In this document: positions 16,031 to 24,613 of the stretch, piece by piece
Position numbering within the stretch: position 1 is the stretch's first letter
Layout of the letters: each line of letters opens with the position of its first letter
From: Actinomycetes bacterium
GTDB lineage: Bacteria > Actinomycetota > Actinomycetes > Propionibacteriales > Propionibacteriaceae
Length of the DNA stretch: 29,656 bases
Assembly (NCBI GenBank): GCA_023460935.1
Contig: JAEWOI010000012.1
Span: 1-29,656, forward strand
Direction of reading: 5' to 3'
Made by a program: the position numbers and the translations under genes
Notes under the pieces: generated by a model
Seen by the model: the letters and a program-made list of their open reading frames with translations, nothing else
Databases searched by the model: none
What the model was told of the DNA's origin: nothing

Positions 16031-17080
16031 GTGACCAGGCAGACCTGGACAGCGACGGTGTCAGCTGTGCTGTTCGTGGTGCTCGCGGCGGTGATCGCGC
16101 TGGTGCCGGTGCCCTATGTGACCTGGTCGCCGGGTGGCACCCACGACCTGCTGGGCCAGGTGGACGGCCGGGACGTGGTCTCGATCACCGGCGCCGAGAC
16201 GTTCCCGACCAGCGGCCAGCTGCGGATGACCACCGTTTCGGTGACCTCGCCGACGAGCAGCCTCAGCCTGCCGGAGGTGCTGTTCTCCTACTGGCTGCCC
16301 TCGCGGGAGGTGCTGCCGAGGGTGGCGGTCTACCGGCCCGGGGAGGAACCCACCGACATCACCGAGCAGGAGACCCGGCTGATGAACGACGCCCAGTCCA
16401 GTGCCGTGGTGGCCGGGCTGAGGCAGTCCGGGGTGGAGGTCACCACCTGGCCGATGGTCACCTCCGTTTCCAACTCCGGGCCGTCCAGTGACATCCTTCG
16501 CCCCGGCGACCTGATCAAGGCCGTGGACGGCAAGACCACCACCACGGTCCAGCGGGTGCAGGAGATCATCGCCTCCCACCACGTGGGGGAGGCGGTGCTG
16601 TTCACCGTCATCCGCGACGGCGTGGTCGTGCGCCCGACGGTGACCACGAGGGCCACGGTCAACGACCCGGACAAGCCGATCGTCGGCATCACCCTCGACA
16701 TCGGCTACAGCTACGGCCCGACCGTCAGGTTCTCGATCGACCCGGCGATCGGCGGGTCCAGCGCCGGGCTGATGTTCGCCCTTGCCATCCACGACCGGCT
16801 CACCAGGCCCGAGCTCGCCGCCGGCCAGGTGATCGCCGGCAGCGGCACCGTCGACGCCGAGGGCAACGTCGGTCCCGTGGGCGGGGTGCAGGAGAAGATC
16901 GCCGGTGCCGCGAGGGACGGGGCCACGGTGTTCCTGCTGCCCAAGGCGAACTGCTCCGACGTGGGCGAGTCAACTGCCGGCCTGCGCGCCGTGCCGGTCG
17001 CGACGCTGGAGGAAGCCGTGCAGGCGCTGCAGCAGCTCGCCGACCCGAAGACGGCCGGTTCGGTGGCGGGGTGCGCGTGA
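16031..17080 (+). CDS. Membrane-anchored PDZ/Lon-like serine protease (YlbL family)
   Basis: A 349-residue protein with one N-terminal membrane anchor (about 8-28, VSAVLFVVLAAVIALVP), a PDZ domain around 135-215 (SSDILRPGDLIKAVDGK) and a C-terminal Lon-type S16 protease domain. The Lon dyad is intact: Ser in IGGSSAGLMFALAIHDRLT (S244) and Lys in GPVGGVQEKIAGAARDGA (K289), followed by the conserved LLPKANC. Topology predicts that the PDZ and protease domains face outside. It corresponds to Rv3194c-type proteins next to UPF0182 in mycobacteria (from memory). The GTG start has GGTGGGGA just upstream. The stop overlaps the next start (GTGA), so the two are translationally coupled. Confidence 0.92.
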   Translation: MTRQTWTATVSAVLFVVLAAVIALVPVPYVTWSPGGTHDLLGQVDGRDVVSITGAETFPTSGQLRMTTVSVTSPTSSLSLPEVLFSYWLPSREVLPRVAVYRPGEEPTDITEQETRLMNDAQSSAVVAGLRQSGVEVTTWPMVTSVSNSGPSSDILRPGDLIKAVDGKTTTTVQRVQEIIASHHVGEAVLFTVIRDGVVVRPTVTTRATVNDPDKPIVGITLDIGYSYGPTVRFSIDPAIGGSSAGLMFALAIHDRLTRPELAAGQVIAGSGTVDAEGNVGPVGGVQEKIAGAARDGATVFLLPKANCSDVGESTAGLRAVPVATLEEAVQALQQLADPKTAGSVAGCA

Positions 17081-17577
17081 GCGAAGCGCTGGTTGCGGCC
17101 CTGGTCGAGGTCGAACGACACGTCGGGCGCCTCGGCTGGGACCAGCCGGCGCGGCTGTTCGCGCTGGTTCGCACCACCGAGCTGCTCGCAGCGGAGCCGG
17201 GCCTTGCCGAGCACCTCTCCGGGGCGCCGACCGACGGCTACAGCTCGATCGAGCAGGAGGAGTTCCGGCCGGGCACCGACCTGGCCGAGGCGCTGGCCCG
17301 GATCGGCTGGCCGGCCACGGTCGCCGGTTGCGTGCTGGCGGTCGAGCGCTCCTTCCTGCCGGCCGACGCAGAGGCCGAGCTGCCCGATGACCCCGAGGCC
17401 GCGGCCAGGTTCGTCGCCCGGCACCCCCGCCGGGTCGACCTGCGCGTAGTGGTGGGCGTCACCAGGGACGGGGCCAGCCACGGCGTGGCGAGGCTGCGCG
17501 GCGAGGACGGCGACCTGATCGGCGGCGCCGACCTCGTGCCGGCTCTGGCCGAGGCCCTCGCGCATACATTGGAGTGA
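17077..17577 (+). CDS. PPA1309-family conserved protein
   Basis: A 166-residue soluble protein of an actinobacterial family named after PPA1309; function unknown. The chosen GTG (17077) overlaps the upstream TGA stop and has GGCGGGG upstream; a GTG two codons earlier (17071) is also possible. Recognisable features are the start LVEVERHVGRLGWDQPARLF, the middle IEQEEFRPGTDLAEALARI and WPATVAGCVLAVERSFLP, and the C-terminal VARHPRRVDLRVVVGVTRDG with ALAEALAHTLE. It is always found near the Lon-like protease and UPF0182 genes in genomes I recall, which suggests a shared envelope role, but that is inference. Confidence 0.85.
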   Translation: MSEALVAALVEVERHVGRLGWDQPARLFALVRTTELLAAEPGLAEHLSGAPTDGYSSIEQEEFRPGTDLAEALARIGWPATVAGCVLAVERSFLPADAEAELPDDPEAAARFVARHPRRVDLRVVVGVTRDGASHGVARLRGEDGDLIGGADLVPALAEALAHTLE

Positions 17578-17616
17578 ACCCGAGCCGGCCTGCCGCCGGC
17601 CCGACTAGGAGAGCAA

Positions 17617-20529
17617 GTGAACATAACGTCCGGGATCTCACGGCGGGGAGCGCTGCTGCCCACGGTGCTGGTGGTCGGTGGGCTGATCGCAGCCTTCGTG
17701 ATCTTCACCGAGCTGTGGACGTCGAAGCTGTGGTTCGACTCGGTCACCTACCCGCAGGTGTTCACCACCCAGCTGCTCGCGCAGGTGCTGCTGTTCGTCG
17801 GGTTCTTCCTGGTCATGGGCCTCGCCGTCGGGCTGAACATGTGGATCGCGTTCCGGCTGCGGCCGACCGCGCGCCGCACCGGCCAGAGCGCGATCCTCGA
17901 CCGCTACCGCGACCTGCTGGAGGACAACGTCCTGCTGGCGATCCTGGTGCCCTCGGCGTTCTTCGGCCTCGTCGCGGGGGTCTCGGCGATCGGCCAGTCG
18001 ATGGACTACATCGCGTGGTGGAACCGCACCGGGTTCGGCACCGTCGACCCCTACTTCGGCCTGGACGTCGGCTTCTACGTCTTCGAGTACCCGGTGTGGC
18101 AGGAGTTCCTTGCGTTCATCCTCGGCGCGCTGTTCTTCGGCTTGGTGGCCGCGGCAGCTGTGCACTTCGCAGTCGGCGGCATCGCTTCGGGAAGGGCCAG
18201 GACCGCAGGCGTGCGCAGCAACGCCGCCCGGATCCACCTCTCGGTGCTGGCCGGGCTGCTGCTGGTCGGCTACGGACTGCAGAACCTGCTCGACCGGTAC
18301 GGCTACCTGCTGCAGCAGGGGACGCTGTTCAGCGGCATGCACTACACCGACGACAACGCCCGGCTGACCGCCAAGCTGGTGATGGCAGTGATCGCCTTCC
18401 TGTGCGCAGGGCTGTTCTTCGCCAACGGCTTCCTGAGGCGCTGGACGGTGCCGGTGACCGGACTGGTGCTGATGGTGGTCTCCGGCCTGATCCTCGGCCT
18501 GATCTACCCGTTGGTCGTGCAGAGCTTCCAGGTGCGTCCGAACGAACCGGACCGCGAGCGGCCCTACATCCAGCGGCACATCGAGGCCACCCGGGCCGCG
18601 TACGGCATCGCCGACACCGAGGTGACCGAGTACGAGGCGGTCACCCAGGTGCGTCCGGGCCAGCTGAAGGAGGACGCGGCAGCGCTGCCCGGGATCCGCC
18701 TGATCGACCCGGCCGTGGTGGCACCGACCTTCGAGAACCAGCAGCAGCTGCGCGGCTACTACTCCTTCCCCGAGGCGCTCGACGTTGACCGCTACGTGAT
18801 CGACGGCAAGGAGACCGACGCCGTGGTGGCAGCGCGGGAGATCAACTCCGACCGCCTGCCCGACCAGAACTGGAACAACGTCCACACCGTCTACACCCAT
18901 GGTTACGGCCTGGTGGCTGCCTACGGCAACCGGCGCGGTTCAGCCGGCGACCCGGTCTGGATCGAGCGGAACCTGCCGCCCGAGGGCGAGCTGCCCGACT
19001 ACGAGGGCCGGATCTACTTCGGCGAGATGAGCTCCAACTTCGCCATCGTCGGCAGGGAGCCGGGCCAGGCCCCGATCGAGTTCGACACCCCCGGCGGCGG
19101 GGAGGGCGCGGGCGAGGTCAACAACGTCTACTCCGGTACCGGCGGGGTGCCGATGGGCGACCTGTTCAGCCGACTGTTGTTCGCGACCCATTTCATGGAC
19201 CTGAACATCCTGCTGTCCGACCGCGTGAACTCGGCATCGAAGATCCTCTACGACCGCACCCCGAAGGAGCGGGTCTCCAAGGTGGCGCCCTGGCTGACGC
19301 TGGACTCCAACGTCTACCCGGCGGTCGTGGACGGCCGGCTGGTGTGGATCGTCGACGGCTACACCACCAGCAGCAACTACCCCAACAGCCAGCGGGTGTC
19401 GCTGCGGGCCACCACCAACGACGCGCAGTCGAACCTCGTGGGCAGCCAGCCCGACGCGCCGCTGAACTACCTGCGGAACTCGGTCAAGGCCGTGGTGGAC
19501 GCCAGCAACGGCACGGTCGACCTCTACGCCTGGGAGGCGGAGGACCCGATCCTGCAGGCCTACATGAAGGCATTCGCCGGCACGGTGAAGCCGAAGGACG
19601 CGATCAGTGCCGACCTGCTCGCCCATCTCCGCTACCCGGAGGACCTGTTCAAGGTGCAGCGGCAGCTGCTCGGCCGCTACCACATGATCGAGCCCTACAC
19701 CTGGTACCAGCAGTCCGACCTGTGGCAGGTGCCGCCGGACCCCACCCAGACCACGCCCGGCCAGACCACTGAGCCGACCGCGCGCACCGGTCCCGCCGAG
19801 CCGCCCTACTACCTCTCGATCAAGTGGCCCGGCGACGACGTCCCGGTGTTCAGCCAGACCGCGGTGTTCGTGCCGAACGGGCGGGCCAACCTGGCTTCGT
19901 ACCTCGCTGTGGTGGCCGAAGCCAGCAGTCCCGACTACGGCAAGCTGCGGGTGCTGCGGATGTCCGACACCCACCAGATCGACGGCCCGGGGCAGACGCT
20001 GAACGCCATGACCACGGACCAGAAGTTCGCCGACCTGCTGCGCTCCTACCTCAACCAGGGCTCCGCGGCCGCCAAGTACGGCAACCTGCTCACCCTGCCG
20101 ATGGGCAGCGGCCTGCTGTACGTGATGCCGATCTACACGATGCGGGAGGCTTCTTCCGGCGGCACCTACCCGGCGCTGCGCTTCGTCGCCGTCCGGTTCG
20201 GCGAGACTGTCGGCATCGGGGCCACCCTGCAGGAGGCGCTGGACCAGGTGTTCTCCGGGGACGCCGGGGCCGACACCGGCGAGGACCCCAACCAGCCGCC
20301 CACGGACCCGACCGAGCCCGGGGAACCCACCCAGCCGACCCAGCCGGAACCGGGCGAACCCAGCCCGGCCGACCAGCAGGCCGCGGTGGCCGCGATGCGC
20401 CAGGCGCAGACCGCCTTCGACGCGGCCGATGCAGCCCTGCGCCGCGGTGACCTCGCCGAGTACCAGAAGCAGGTGGCCGCGGCCCGGGCAGCCGTGGTGG
20501 ACGCCCTCGCCAGGATGGGACGCCGCTAG
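17617..20529 (+). CDS. UPF0182 family integral membrane protein
   Basis: A 970-residue member of UPF0182 (COG1615), the Rv3193c-like family of unknown function. Seven hydrophobic segments lie in the first third: about 9-30, 50-78, 108-130, 165-190, 207-227, 252-272 and 276-302. A large extracytoplasmic region of ~550 residues follows, with the conserved NEPDRERPYIQRHIEATRAA (about 309-328), LRGYYSFPEALDVDRY and LFSRLLFATHFMDLNILLSD stretches. The tail (from about 885) is Pro/Glu/Thr-rich and then ends in a charged alanine-rich helix (DAADAALRRGDLAEYQKQVA) resembling the DUF-type repeat found at the end of several UPF0182 proteins. The GTG start has AGGAGAG 5 nt upstream. A GCCGGC hairpin (17584-17600) sits in the 39-nt gap after PPA1309. 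It is the last gene of the protease-PPA1309-UPF0182 unit. Confidence 0.93.
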   Translation: MNITSGISRRGALLPTVLVVGGLIAAFVIFTELWTSKLWFDSVTYPQVFTTQLLAQVLLFVGFFLVMGLAVGLNMWIAFRLRPTARRTGQSAILDRYRDLLEDNVLLAILVPSAFFGLVAGVSAIGQSMDYIAWWNRTGFGTVDPYFGLDVGFYVFEYPVWQEFLAFILGALFFGLVAAAAVHFAVGGIASGRARTAGVRSNAARIHLSVLAGLLLVGYGLQNLLDRYGYLLQQGTLFSGMHYTDDNARLTAKLVMAVIAFLCAGLFFANGFLRRWTVPVTGLVLMVVSGLILGLIYPLVVQSFQVRPNEPDRERPYIQRHIEATRAAYGIADTEVTEYEAVTQVRPGQLKEDAAALPGIRLIDPAVVAPTFENQQQLRGYYSFPEALDVDRYVIDGKETDAVVAAREINSDRLPDQNWNNVHTVYTHGYGLVAAYGNRRGSAGDPVWIERNLPPEGELPDYEGRIYFGEMSSNFAIVGREPGQAPIEFDTPGGGEGAGEVNNVYSGTGGVPMGDLFSRLLFATHFMDLNILLSDRVNSASKILYDRTPKERVSKVAPWLTLDSNVYPAVVDGRLVWIVDGYTTSSNYPNSQRVSLRATTNDAQSNLVGSQPDAPLNYLRNSVKAVVDASNGTVDLYAWEAEDPILQAYMKAFAGTVKPKDAISADLLAHLRYPEDLFKVQRQLLGRYHMIEPYTWYQQSDLWQVPPDPTQTTPGQTTEPTARTGPAEPPYYLSIKWPGDDVPVFSQTAVFVPNGRANLASYLAVVAEASSPDYGKLRVLRMSDTHQIDGPGQTLNAMTTDQKFADLLRSYLNQGSAAAKYGNLLTLPMGSGLLYVMPIYTMREASSGGTYPALRFVAVRFGETVGIGATLQEALDQVFSGDAGADTGEDPNQPPTDPTEPGEPTQPTQPEPGEPSPADQQAAVAAMRQAQTAFDAADAALRRGDLAEYQKQVAAARAAVVDALARMGRR

Positions 20530-20597
20530 CCCGTCCCGCAGGCACCACGCCGCGGTCGAGGTGCCGGGGGCGGCCAGCTGCGGGGACGCCGCCCAGG

Positions 20598-20676
20598 CGA
20601 CTCTGCGCCGCGAAACCCGTCCTTGCGCCGGGTACATGCGGCGCAGAGTCGGGTTTGGCGGCGCAAAGTGCGCCGG
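20598..20676. repeat. Nested inverted repeats with five TGCGCCG cores
   Basis: Between two convergent genes (stops at 20529 and 20716). A perfect 14-bp inverted repeat pairs 20598-20611 (CGACTCTGCGCCGC) with 20638-20651. A second, overlapping 16-bp inverted repeat with one mismatch pairs 20604-20619 with 20650-20665. The two folds share bases, so they exclude each other. The core TGCGCCG occurs on the plus strand at 20604, 20624 and 20669 and on the minus strand within 20638-20645 and 20658-20665. It may act as a bidirectional terminator or belong to a dispersed intergenic repeat family. The remainder of the 186-nt gap shows no gene. Confidence 0.75.
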
Positions 20677-20715
20677 GACGGGTCCGGCTCGGACGGGCGG
20701 GCCGCCGGGCCGGGT

Positions 20716-22053
20716 TCAGGAGTGGCGGACCACGGGCCAGCCGGCGTCGCGCAGTGGCGCCTCCAGCGCGGCGGCGTCGCCGACCACGACGAGGGTGAGC
20801 GCGTCCGGTGGAAGCAGCTCCGCGATCGCCAGCGACGCAGACTCCGGGGTGACCCGGGTGAGCGCCAGGGAGTTGGCGTTGATGAACTCGGCGCTCAGGC
20901 CGGCGGCCACCAGGGAGGCGATCCGCTCGGTGACCCCGTGCGCCGTGGAGTAGCGCAACGGCGCGATCCCGTTGGTGTAGCTCACCGCGTCGGCCACCTC
21001 CGCCGCAGTGATCGGCCGTGCGGTCACGTCCAGCAGGGTCCGCGCCAGGTCCAGCGCATCGGGCACCACTTCGGTGCGGAAGGAGCCCTGGACCGCCAGC
21101 AGCCCGCCGTCCCGCATGGGCGCGTTCGCGAGGTGCACCCCGTAGGTGTAGCCCTTCTCCTCCCGCAGCACCCGGTTCAACCGACTCAGGAAGGCGCCGC
21201 CCAGGGCGTGCCCGGCCACCTGCAGGTCGGCCCACCTCGGGTCGCTGCGGTCGATCCCGAACCCGCCCAGCCGCACGTCGGCCTGGACGGCTCCGGGCCG
21301 GTCCACCAGCCAGCACCGGGGGCGGCGTGAGGCGGGGCTCTGGTGGTGGATGTCGAGGTCGCCGGGCACCAGCCAGCTCCCGAAGGCCTGCTCCGCCACG
21401 GCGAACACGTTCCCGGACAGGTCGCCGGAGACCACCAGCGTCGCCCCCTCGGGACGGTAGTACCGCCGGTGGAAGGCCACCACGTCCTCGCGGGTGACCG
21501 CGGCAACGGTCGCCGCCGTCCCGCCGGCCATCCGGGAAGCCCGGAAGCGTGCCGGCAGGCAGGCCGCGCGGAACGCCACCTGGGCCCGCTGCGCCGAGTT
21601 GGCCAGTGTGTGCTCGATCTCGGCCAGGCGCAGCGTCTGGTGCCTGGCCACGTCCTCAGCGCGCAGCTCCGGCTCCCGGACGGCCTCGGCCAGCAGCAGC
21701 AGCGCTGCTTCCAGCCGGTCGGTCGGCACCTCCAGGAACAGCTCGCTGGCCGAGTAGCCGGCCGAGCCGCCCAGCACAGCGCCGATGTCCTCCAGCGCCT
21801 CGGCGAACTGCGCGCCGGGGTGGTTCAGCGTGCCCTCGTCCAGACACCGCTGGGTGAGCAGCGCCACGCCCTCGGCGTGCGCCGGTTCGACGCTGAGCGG
21901 GGTGTCCAGGATCAGCGAGACTGCGGCGACGTACTGGCCTGGCCGGTGGCAGGCGAGCACCTGCAGGCCGTTGTCCAGCCAGTGCTTGGCCGGCTCGGGG
22001 AAGACCCACCTCGGCGGTGCCTTCACCTCCGGGCGGTGGTCATTCCTGCGCAC
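20716..22053 (-). CDS. M16 family peptidase-like protein, non-catalytic subunit
   Basis: A 445-residue M16 (pitrilysin/MPP-like) homologue whose zinc site is lost: at the position of HxxEH it reads GVALLTQRCLDEGT (about 62-75). The overall M16 two-half fold is recognisable: LDNGLQVLACHRPGQYVAAV, FLEVPTDRLEAALLLLAEAV, FHRRYYRPEGATLVVSGDL, and the C-terminal FLSRLNRVLREEKGYTYGVH, which retains the R...Y motif that contacts substrate. It probably forms a heterodimer with the catalytic M16 protein encoded just upstream, as in mitochondrial processing peptidase and bacterial M16B pairs. The GTG start at 22053 overlaps the upstream gene by 14 nt and has AGGAGG 6 nt before it, so the pair is translationally coupled. 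Confidence 0.9.
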   Translation of the reverse strand: MRRNDHRPEVKAPPRWVFPEPAKHWLDNGLQVLACHRPGQYVAAVSLILDTPLSVEPAHAEGVALLTQRCLDEGTLNHPGAQFAEALEDIGAVLGGSAGYSASELFLEVPTDRLEAALLLLAEAVREPELRAEDVARHQTLRLAEIEHTLANSAQRAQVAFRAACLPARFRASRMAGGTAATVAAVTREDVVAFHRRYYRPEGATLVVSGDLSGNVFAVAEQAFGSWLVPGDLDIHHQSPASRRPRCWLVDRPGAVQADVRLGGFGIDRSDPRWADLQVAGHALGGAFLSRLNRVLREEKGYTYGVHLANAPMRDGGLLAVQGSFRTEVVPDALDLARTLLDVTARPITAAEVADAVSYTNGIAPLRYSTAHGVTERIASLVAAGLSAEFINANSLALTRVTPESASLAIAELLPPDALTLVVVGDAAALEAPLRDAGWPVVRHS

Positions 22054-23329
22054 TGGCCGCCTCCTGCCGGTAGTCGAGCTGGGCGCGTTGCCCGGGCCGC
22101 AGGTAGGCGCGGCAGGCCTCCGCTACGTCGTCCACGCCGAGCCGGCGCACCTCGGCCAGCCGGCGGTTAACCCGGTCGGGGTCGCCGTGCAGCGTGGCGT
22201 AGGCGCCGAGCAGGTCGGCCCGGGAGTCGAACCGGGCCAGCTCGCTCAGCCACTCGCGCGCGTACTGCGCCTTCGCCCTGGCCAGTTCCGCCTCGGTCGG
22301 GCCCTCACCGGCCAGGCGGAAAACCTCGAGCAGCGCCGCCTCCCTTGCCGCGGCACCGTCCACGCCGGGCAGGGAGCGCACCTGCGCCACGCCGAGGGAG
22401 TTGCCTCCGGCGAGCGCGAGCGCGGATGCGCCCACGCCGGCGGCAACCTGCTGGGTGCGGACCAGCTGCTGGTGCAGCCGCGAAGCCTGCCCGCCGCCGA
22501 GCACGGCAAGGGCCAGTTCGCAGGCGTCGAAGCCGGGGGTGTCGCGGACGGGCAGCCGCCAGGCGAAGTAGGTGGCGGCGGCCGGCACCCGGCCGGTGAG
22601 CTGCGCCGTGGGCACTTCCGCCAGCGGCCGGAGCGGCGTTGCCGGCCGCCGCGGCCCGGCGCTGCGGGCCGGGAGGTGGCCGAACGCGCGCTCGGCGCGC
22701 TTGAAGCCGTCCTTCCAGGTGAGGTCACCGACGAGGGTCAGCACGGCGTTGTCCGGCCGGTAGTGGCGGACGAAGAAGTCAGCGGCCCGGGCCGCCGTGG
22801 CGGCGTCGAGGTCGGCCATGGAGCCGATCGTGGTGTGGCCGTAGGGGTGGTCCGGGCCGAACACCAGTGCGACCAGCTCGGTCATGGCGTCGCCGTAGGG
22901 CACGTTGTCGTAGCGCTGGCGCTTCTCCTCCTTGACGACCTCGCGCTGGGTGTCGACGCTGGTCTCGTCCAGGTGCGCCGGCAGGGTGGCCAGCCGGTCA
23001 GCCTCCATCCAGAGGGCCAGGTCGAGCGCGCCGACCGGAAGGGTCTCGAAGTAGTTCGTCCGGTCGAACCAGGTGGTCGCGTTGACCGAGCCGCCGAGGG
23101 CCTGCAGCGAGTTGAGGTGCTCCCCGCTGGCCACCCGCTCGGAGCCGGAGAACATCAGGTGCTCGAACAGGTGCGCCCAGCCGTGCTCGCCCGGCCGCTC
23201 GTCCCTCGAGCCCACGTCGTACCAGAAGTTCACCGCCACGACCGGGACGCTGTGGTCGGGACTCACCACTACCCGCAGGCCGTTGTCCAGGGTGCGCTGG
23301 TGGACTGGATAGCTGAGCTGGTCTGGCAC
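22040..23329 (-). CDS. M16 family zinc metallopeptidase, catalytic subunit
   Basis: A 429-residue M16B-type peptidase. The inverted zinc motif is intact in GWAHLFEHLMFSGS (H53, E56, H57), and the downstream acidic helix REVVKEEKRQRYDN (from 129) supplies the third ligand (probably E134). The N-terminus YPVHQRTLDNGLRVVVSPDH and the NFWYDVGSRDE strand are typical of this family. There is no signal peptide, so it is probably cytoplasmic. It likely degrades or processes short or unfolded peptides together with the inactive partner encoded next. The GTG start at 23329 follows a 16-bp hairpin terminator by ~20 nt, so the operon probably starts here, but I see no clear promoter. Confidence 0.93.
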   Translation of the reverse strand: MPDQLSYPVHQRTLDNGLRVVVSPDHSVPVVAVNFWYDVGSRDERPGEHGWAHLFEHLMFSGSERVASGEHLNSLQALGGSVNATTWFDRTNYFETLPVGALDLALWMEADRLATLPAHLDETSVDTQREVVKEEKRQRYDNVPYGDAMTELVALVFGPDHPYGHTTIGSMADLDAATAARAADFFVRHYRPDNAVLTLVGDLTWKDGFKRAERAFGHLPARSAGPRRPATPLRPLAEVPTAQLTGRVPAAATYFAWRLPVRDTPGFDACELALAVLGGGQASRLHQQLVRTQQVAAGVGASALALAGGNSLGVAQVRSLPGVDGAAAREAALLEVFRLAGEGPTEAELARAKAQYAREWLSELARFDSRADLLGAYATLHGDPDRVNRRLAEVRRLGVDDVAEACRAYLRPGQRAQLDYRQEAASAQE

Positions 23330-23350
23330 GCGCCCATCTCACCACATCGG

Positions 23351-23388
23351 CAGTCCGGCGGGGCATCGCCGCATGCCCCGCCGGACTG
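23351..23388 (-). terminator. Strong hairpin terminator after the ScyD/ScyE-like gene
   Basis: A perfect 16-bp inverted repeat: 23351-23366 pairs with 23373-23388 (arm CAGTCCGGCGGGGCAT), with a 6-nt loop. It starts 10 nt after the stop codon at 23398 and has no U-tract. It also lies just upstream of the M16 operon start. Confidence 0.75.
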
Positions 23389-23397
23389 GATCCGGGG

Positions 23398-24498
23398 TCA
23401 GCGCCAGCGCTTCCAGCCCTTGCCGGTGGTGATCTTCACCACCGAAGGCGGCCCGGTGATGCCGGTGCCGGCGTAGAGCGTGCCCCGCGGGCCTGCCTCG
23501 ACCGACAGCGCGCCGGGCAGCGAAACGTACTCGCTGACCCGTCCGTGCCTGACCAGTGCGACGCGCCCGCCGAACAGCTCGGCGACGTAGATCTTGCCGT
23601 CGGAGATGGCGAGGTTGGTTGCGCCGAGCAGGCCGGAGGCGACCTGCTTCAGCTTCCCGGTCCACGGGTTCACCCGGTACACCTTGCCGCGCGCGCCGAG
23701 GCTCGGATCCTCCGGGCCACCCGGCAGGGTGGTCACGTAGAGGTGTCCGTCACGGCCCACCTCTACGTCGGTGGGCACGGCTTCGAAGTTGTACTTCACT
23801 CCCACCACGCAGTCGTCCAGGCCGAAGTTCGCCGCGGCTTCAGCCGTGATCAGCGCCGGCTGGCTGGGGAGCACGGCAAGGGTGGACACCTTGCCCGTTC
23901 GGCTCACCCGCAGCAGGGCATTGGCGCCGGCGTCGGCCACCACCCAGCCCTTGCCGTAGGCAGCCACCGAATAGGCGTGGGAGTCGACCAGCCCGGTGTA
24001 GCTGACCGGGAAGCCGATCCGGGTGAGCTCGTCCACAACGCACTGGCTGGGGTTCGCCACGCCGTAGCGGATGTGCTGGTCGGGGTTGTGCTGCTGCTCG
24101 TAGGCGAGCGTGCTGGCCACGACCTCCGCACCGTTGGGGCCGCGGATCTTCAGGCCGCCGCCGGTGTAGGGGGTCTCCGGAGGCGGGCCGCCCTCGCTGA
24201 ACGTGTACGCGAGGTAGCGGCCGTCGGCGGATGTCGCGACGCCGGAGGCGCCCTCGACGCCGCTGATCACCGGCTGCACGGTGCCGTCGCGGTTGAGCCG
24301 CCCGATCGAACCGGCGCCGTCGGCGATCAGGACCTTGCCGTGCCGAACCTCGAGGTTGAACGGCGCGCCGACCGCTGTGGTGAGGACTGTGGTGACCGGG
24401 GCCGGTCGCCCGGGATGGGCTCCGGCCGGGTTGGCAAGGGCCAGACTGGTGGCCGCGGCCAGGGCTGTGGCGGTCACAGCCAGACGGGTTCCCCGCAT
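23398..24498 (-). CDS. Secreted ScyD/ScyE-family beta-propeller protein
   Basis: A 366-residue exported protein. The ATG at 24498 has GGAGGG 6 nt upstream; longer in-frame versions lack this and would bury the signal peptide. Residues 1-27 form a Sec signal peptide (basic MRGTR, Ala/Leu-rich core, cleavage probably after AGA27). The mature part has repeated propeller-type blades: GAPFNLEVRHGKVLIADGAG, GVATSADGRYLAYTF, AYGKGWVVADAGANALLRVS, VPTDVEVGRDGHLYVTTLPG, GATNLAISDGKIYVAELFGG and LSVEAGPRGTLYAGTG. This matches the ScyD/ScyE family named after cyanobacterial scytonemin genes; in actinobacteria the role is unknown and there is no scytonemin cluster here. It has two cysteines (in SQCVVDEL and LDDCVVGV) that could form a disulfide. 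Confidence 0.85.
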   Translation of the reverse strand: MRGTRLAVTATALAAATSLALANPAGAHPGRPAPVTTVLTTAVGAPFNLEVRHGKVLIADGAGSIGRLNRDGTVQPVISGVEGASGVATSADGRYLAYTFSEGGPPPETPYTGGGLKIRGPNGAEVVASTLAYEQQHNPDQHIRYGVANPSQCVVDELTRIGFPVSYTGLVDSHAYSVAAYGKGWVVADAGANALLRVSRTGKVSTLAVLPSQPALITAEAAANFGLDDCVVGVKYNFEAVPTDVEVGRDGHLYVTTLPGGPEDPSLGARGKVYRVNPWTGKLKQVASGLLGATNLAISDGKIYVAELFGGRVALVRHGRVSEYVSLPGALSVEAGPRGTLYAGTGITGPPSVVKITTGKGWKRWR

Positions 24499-24613
24499 AA
24501 GTGTCCCTCCAGGGGCTCGCCGGGTGCAGCACTGAGGCGGCGATGGCTGCGTCTGCAATCGTCCGGCCGGCCGGCCCGGCGCTGGTATGGGCAAACTTGC
24601 GCCTGCGGTCCGG

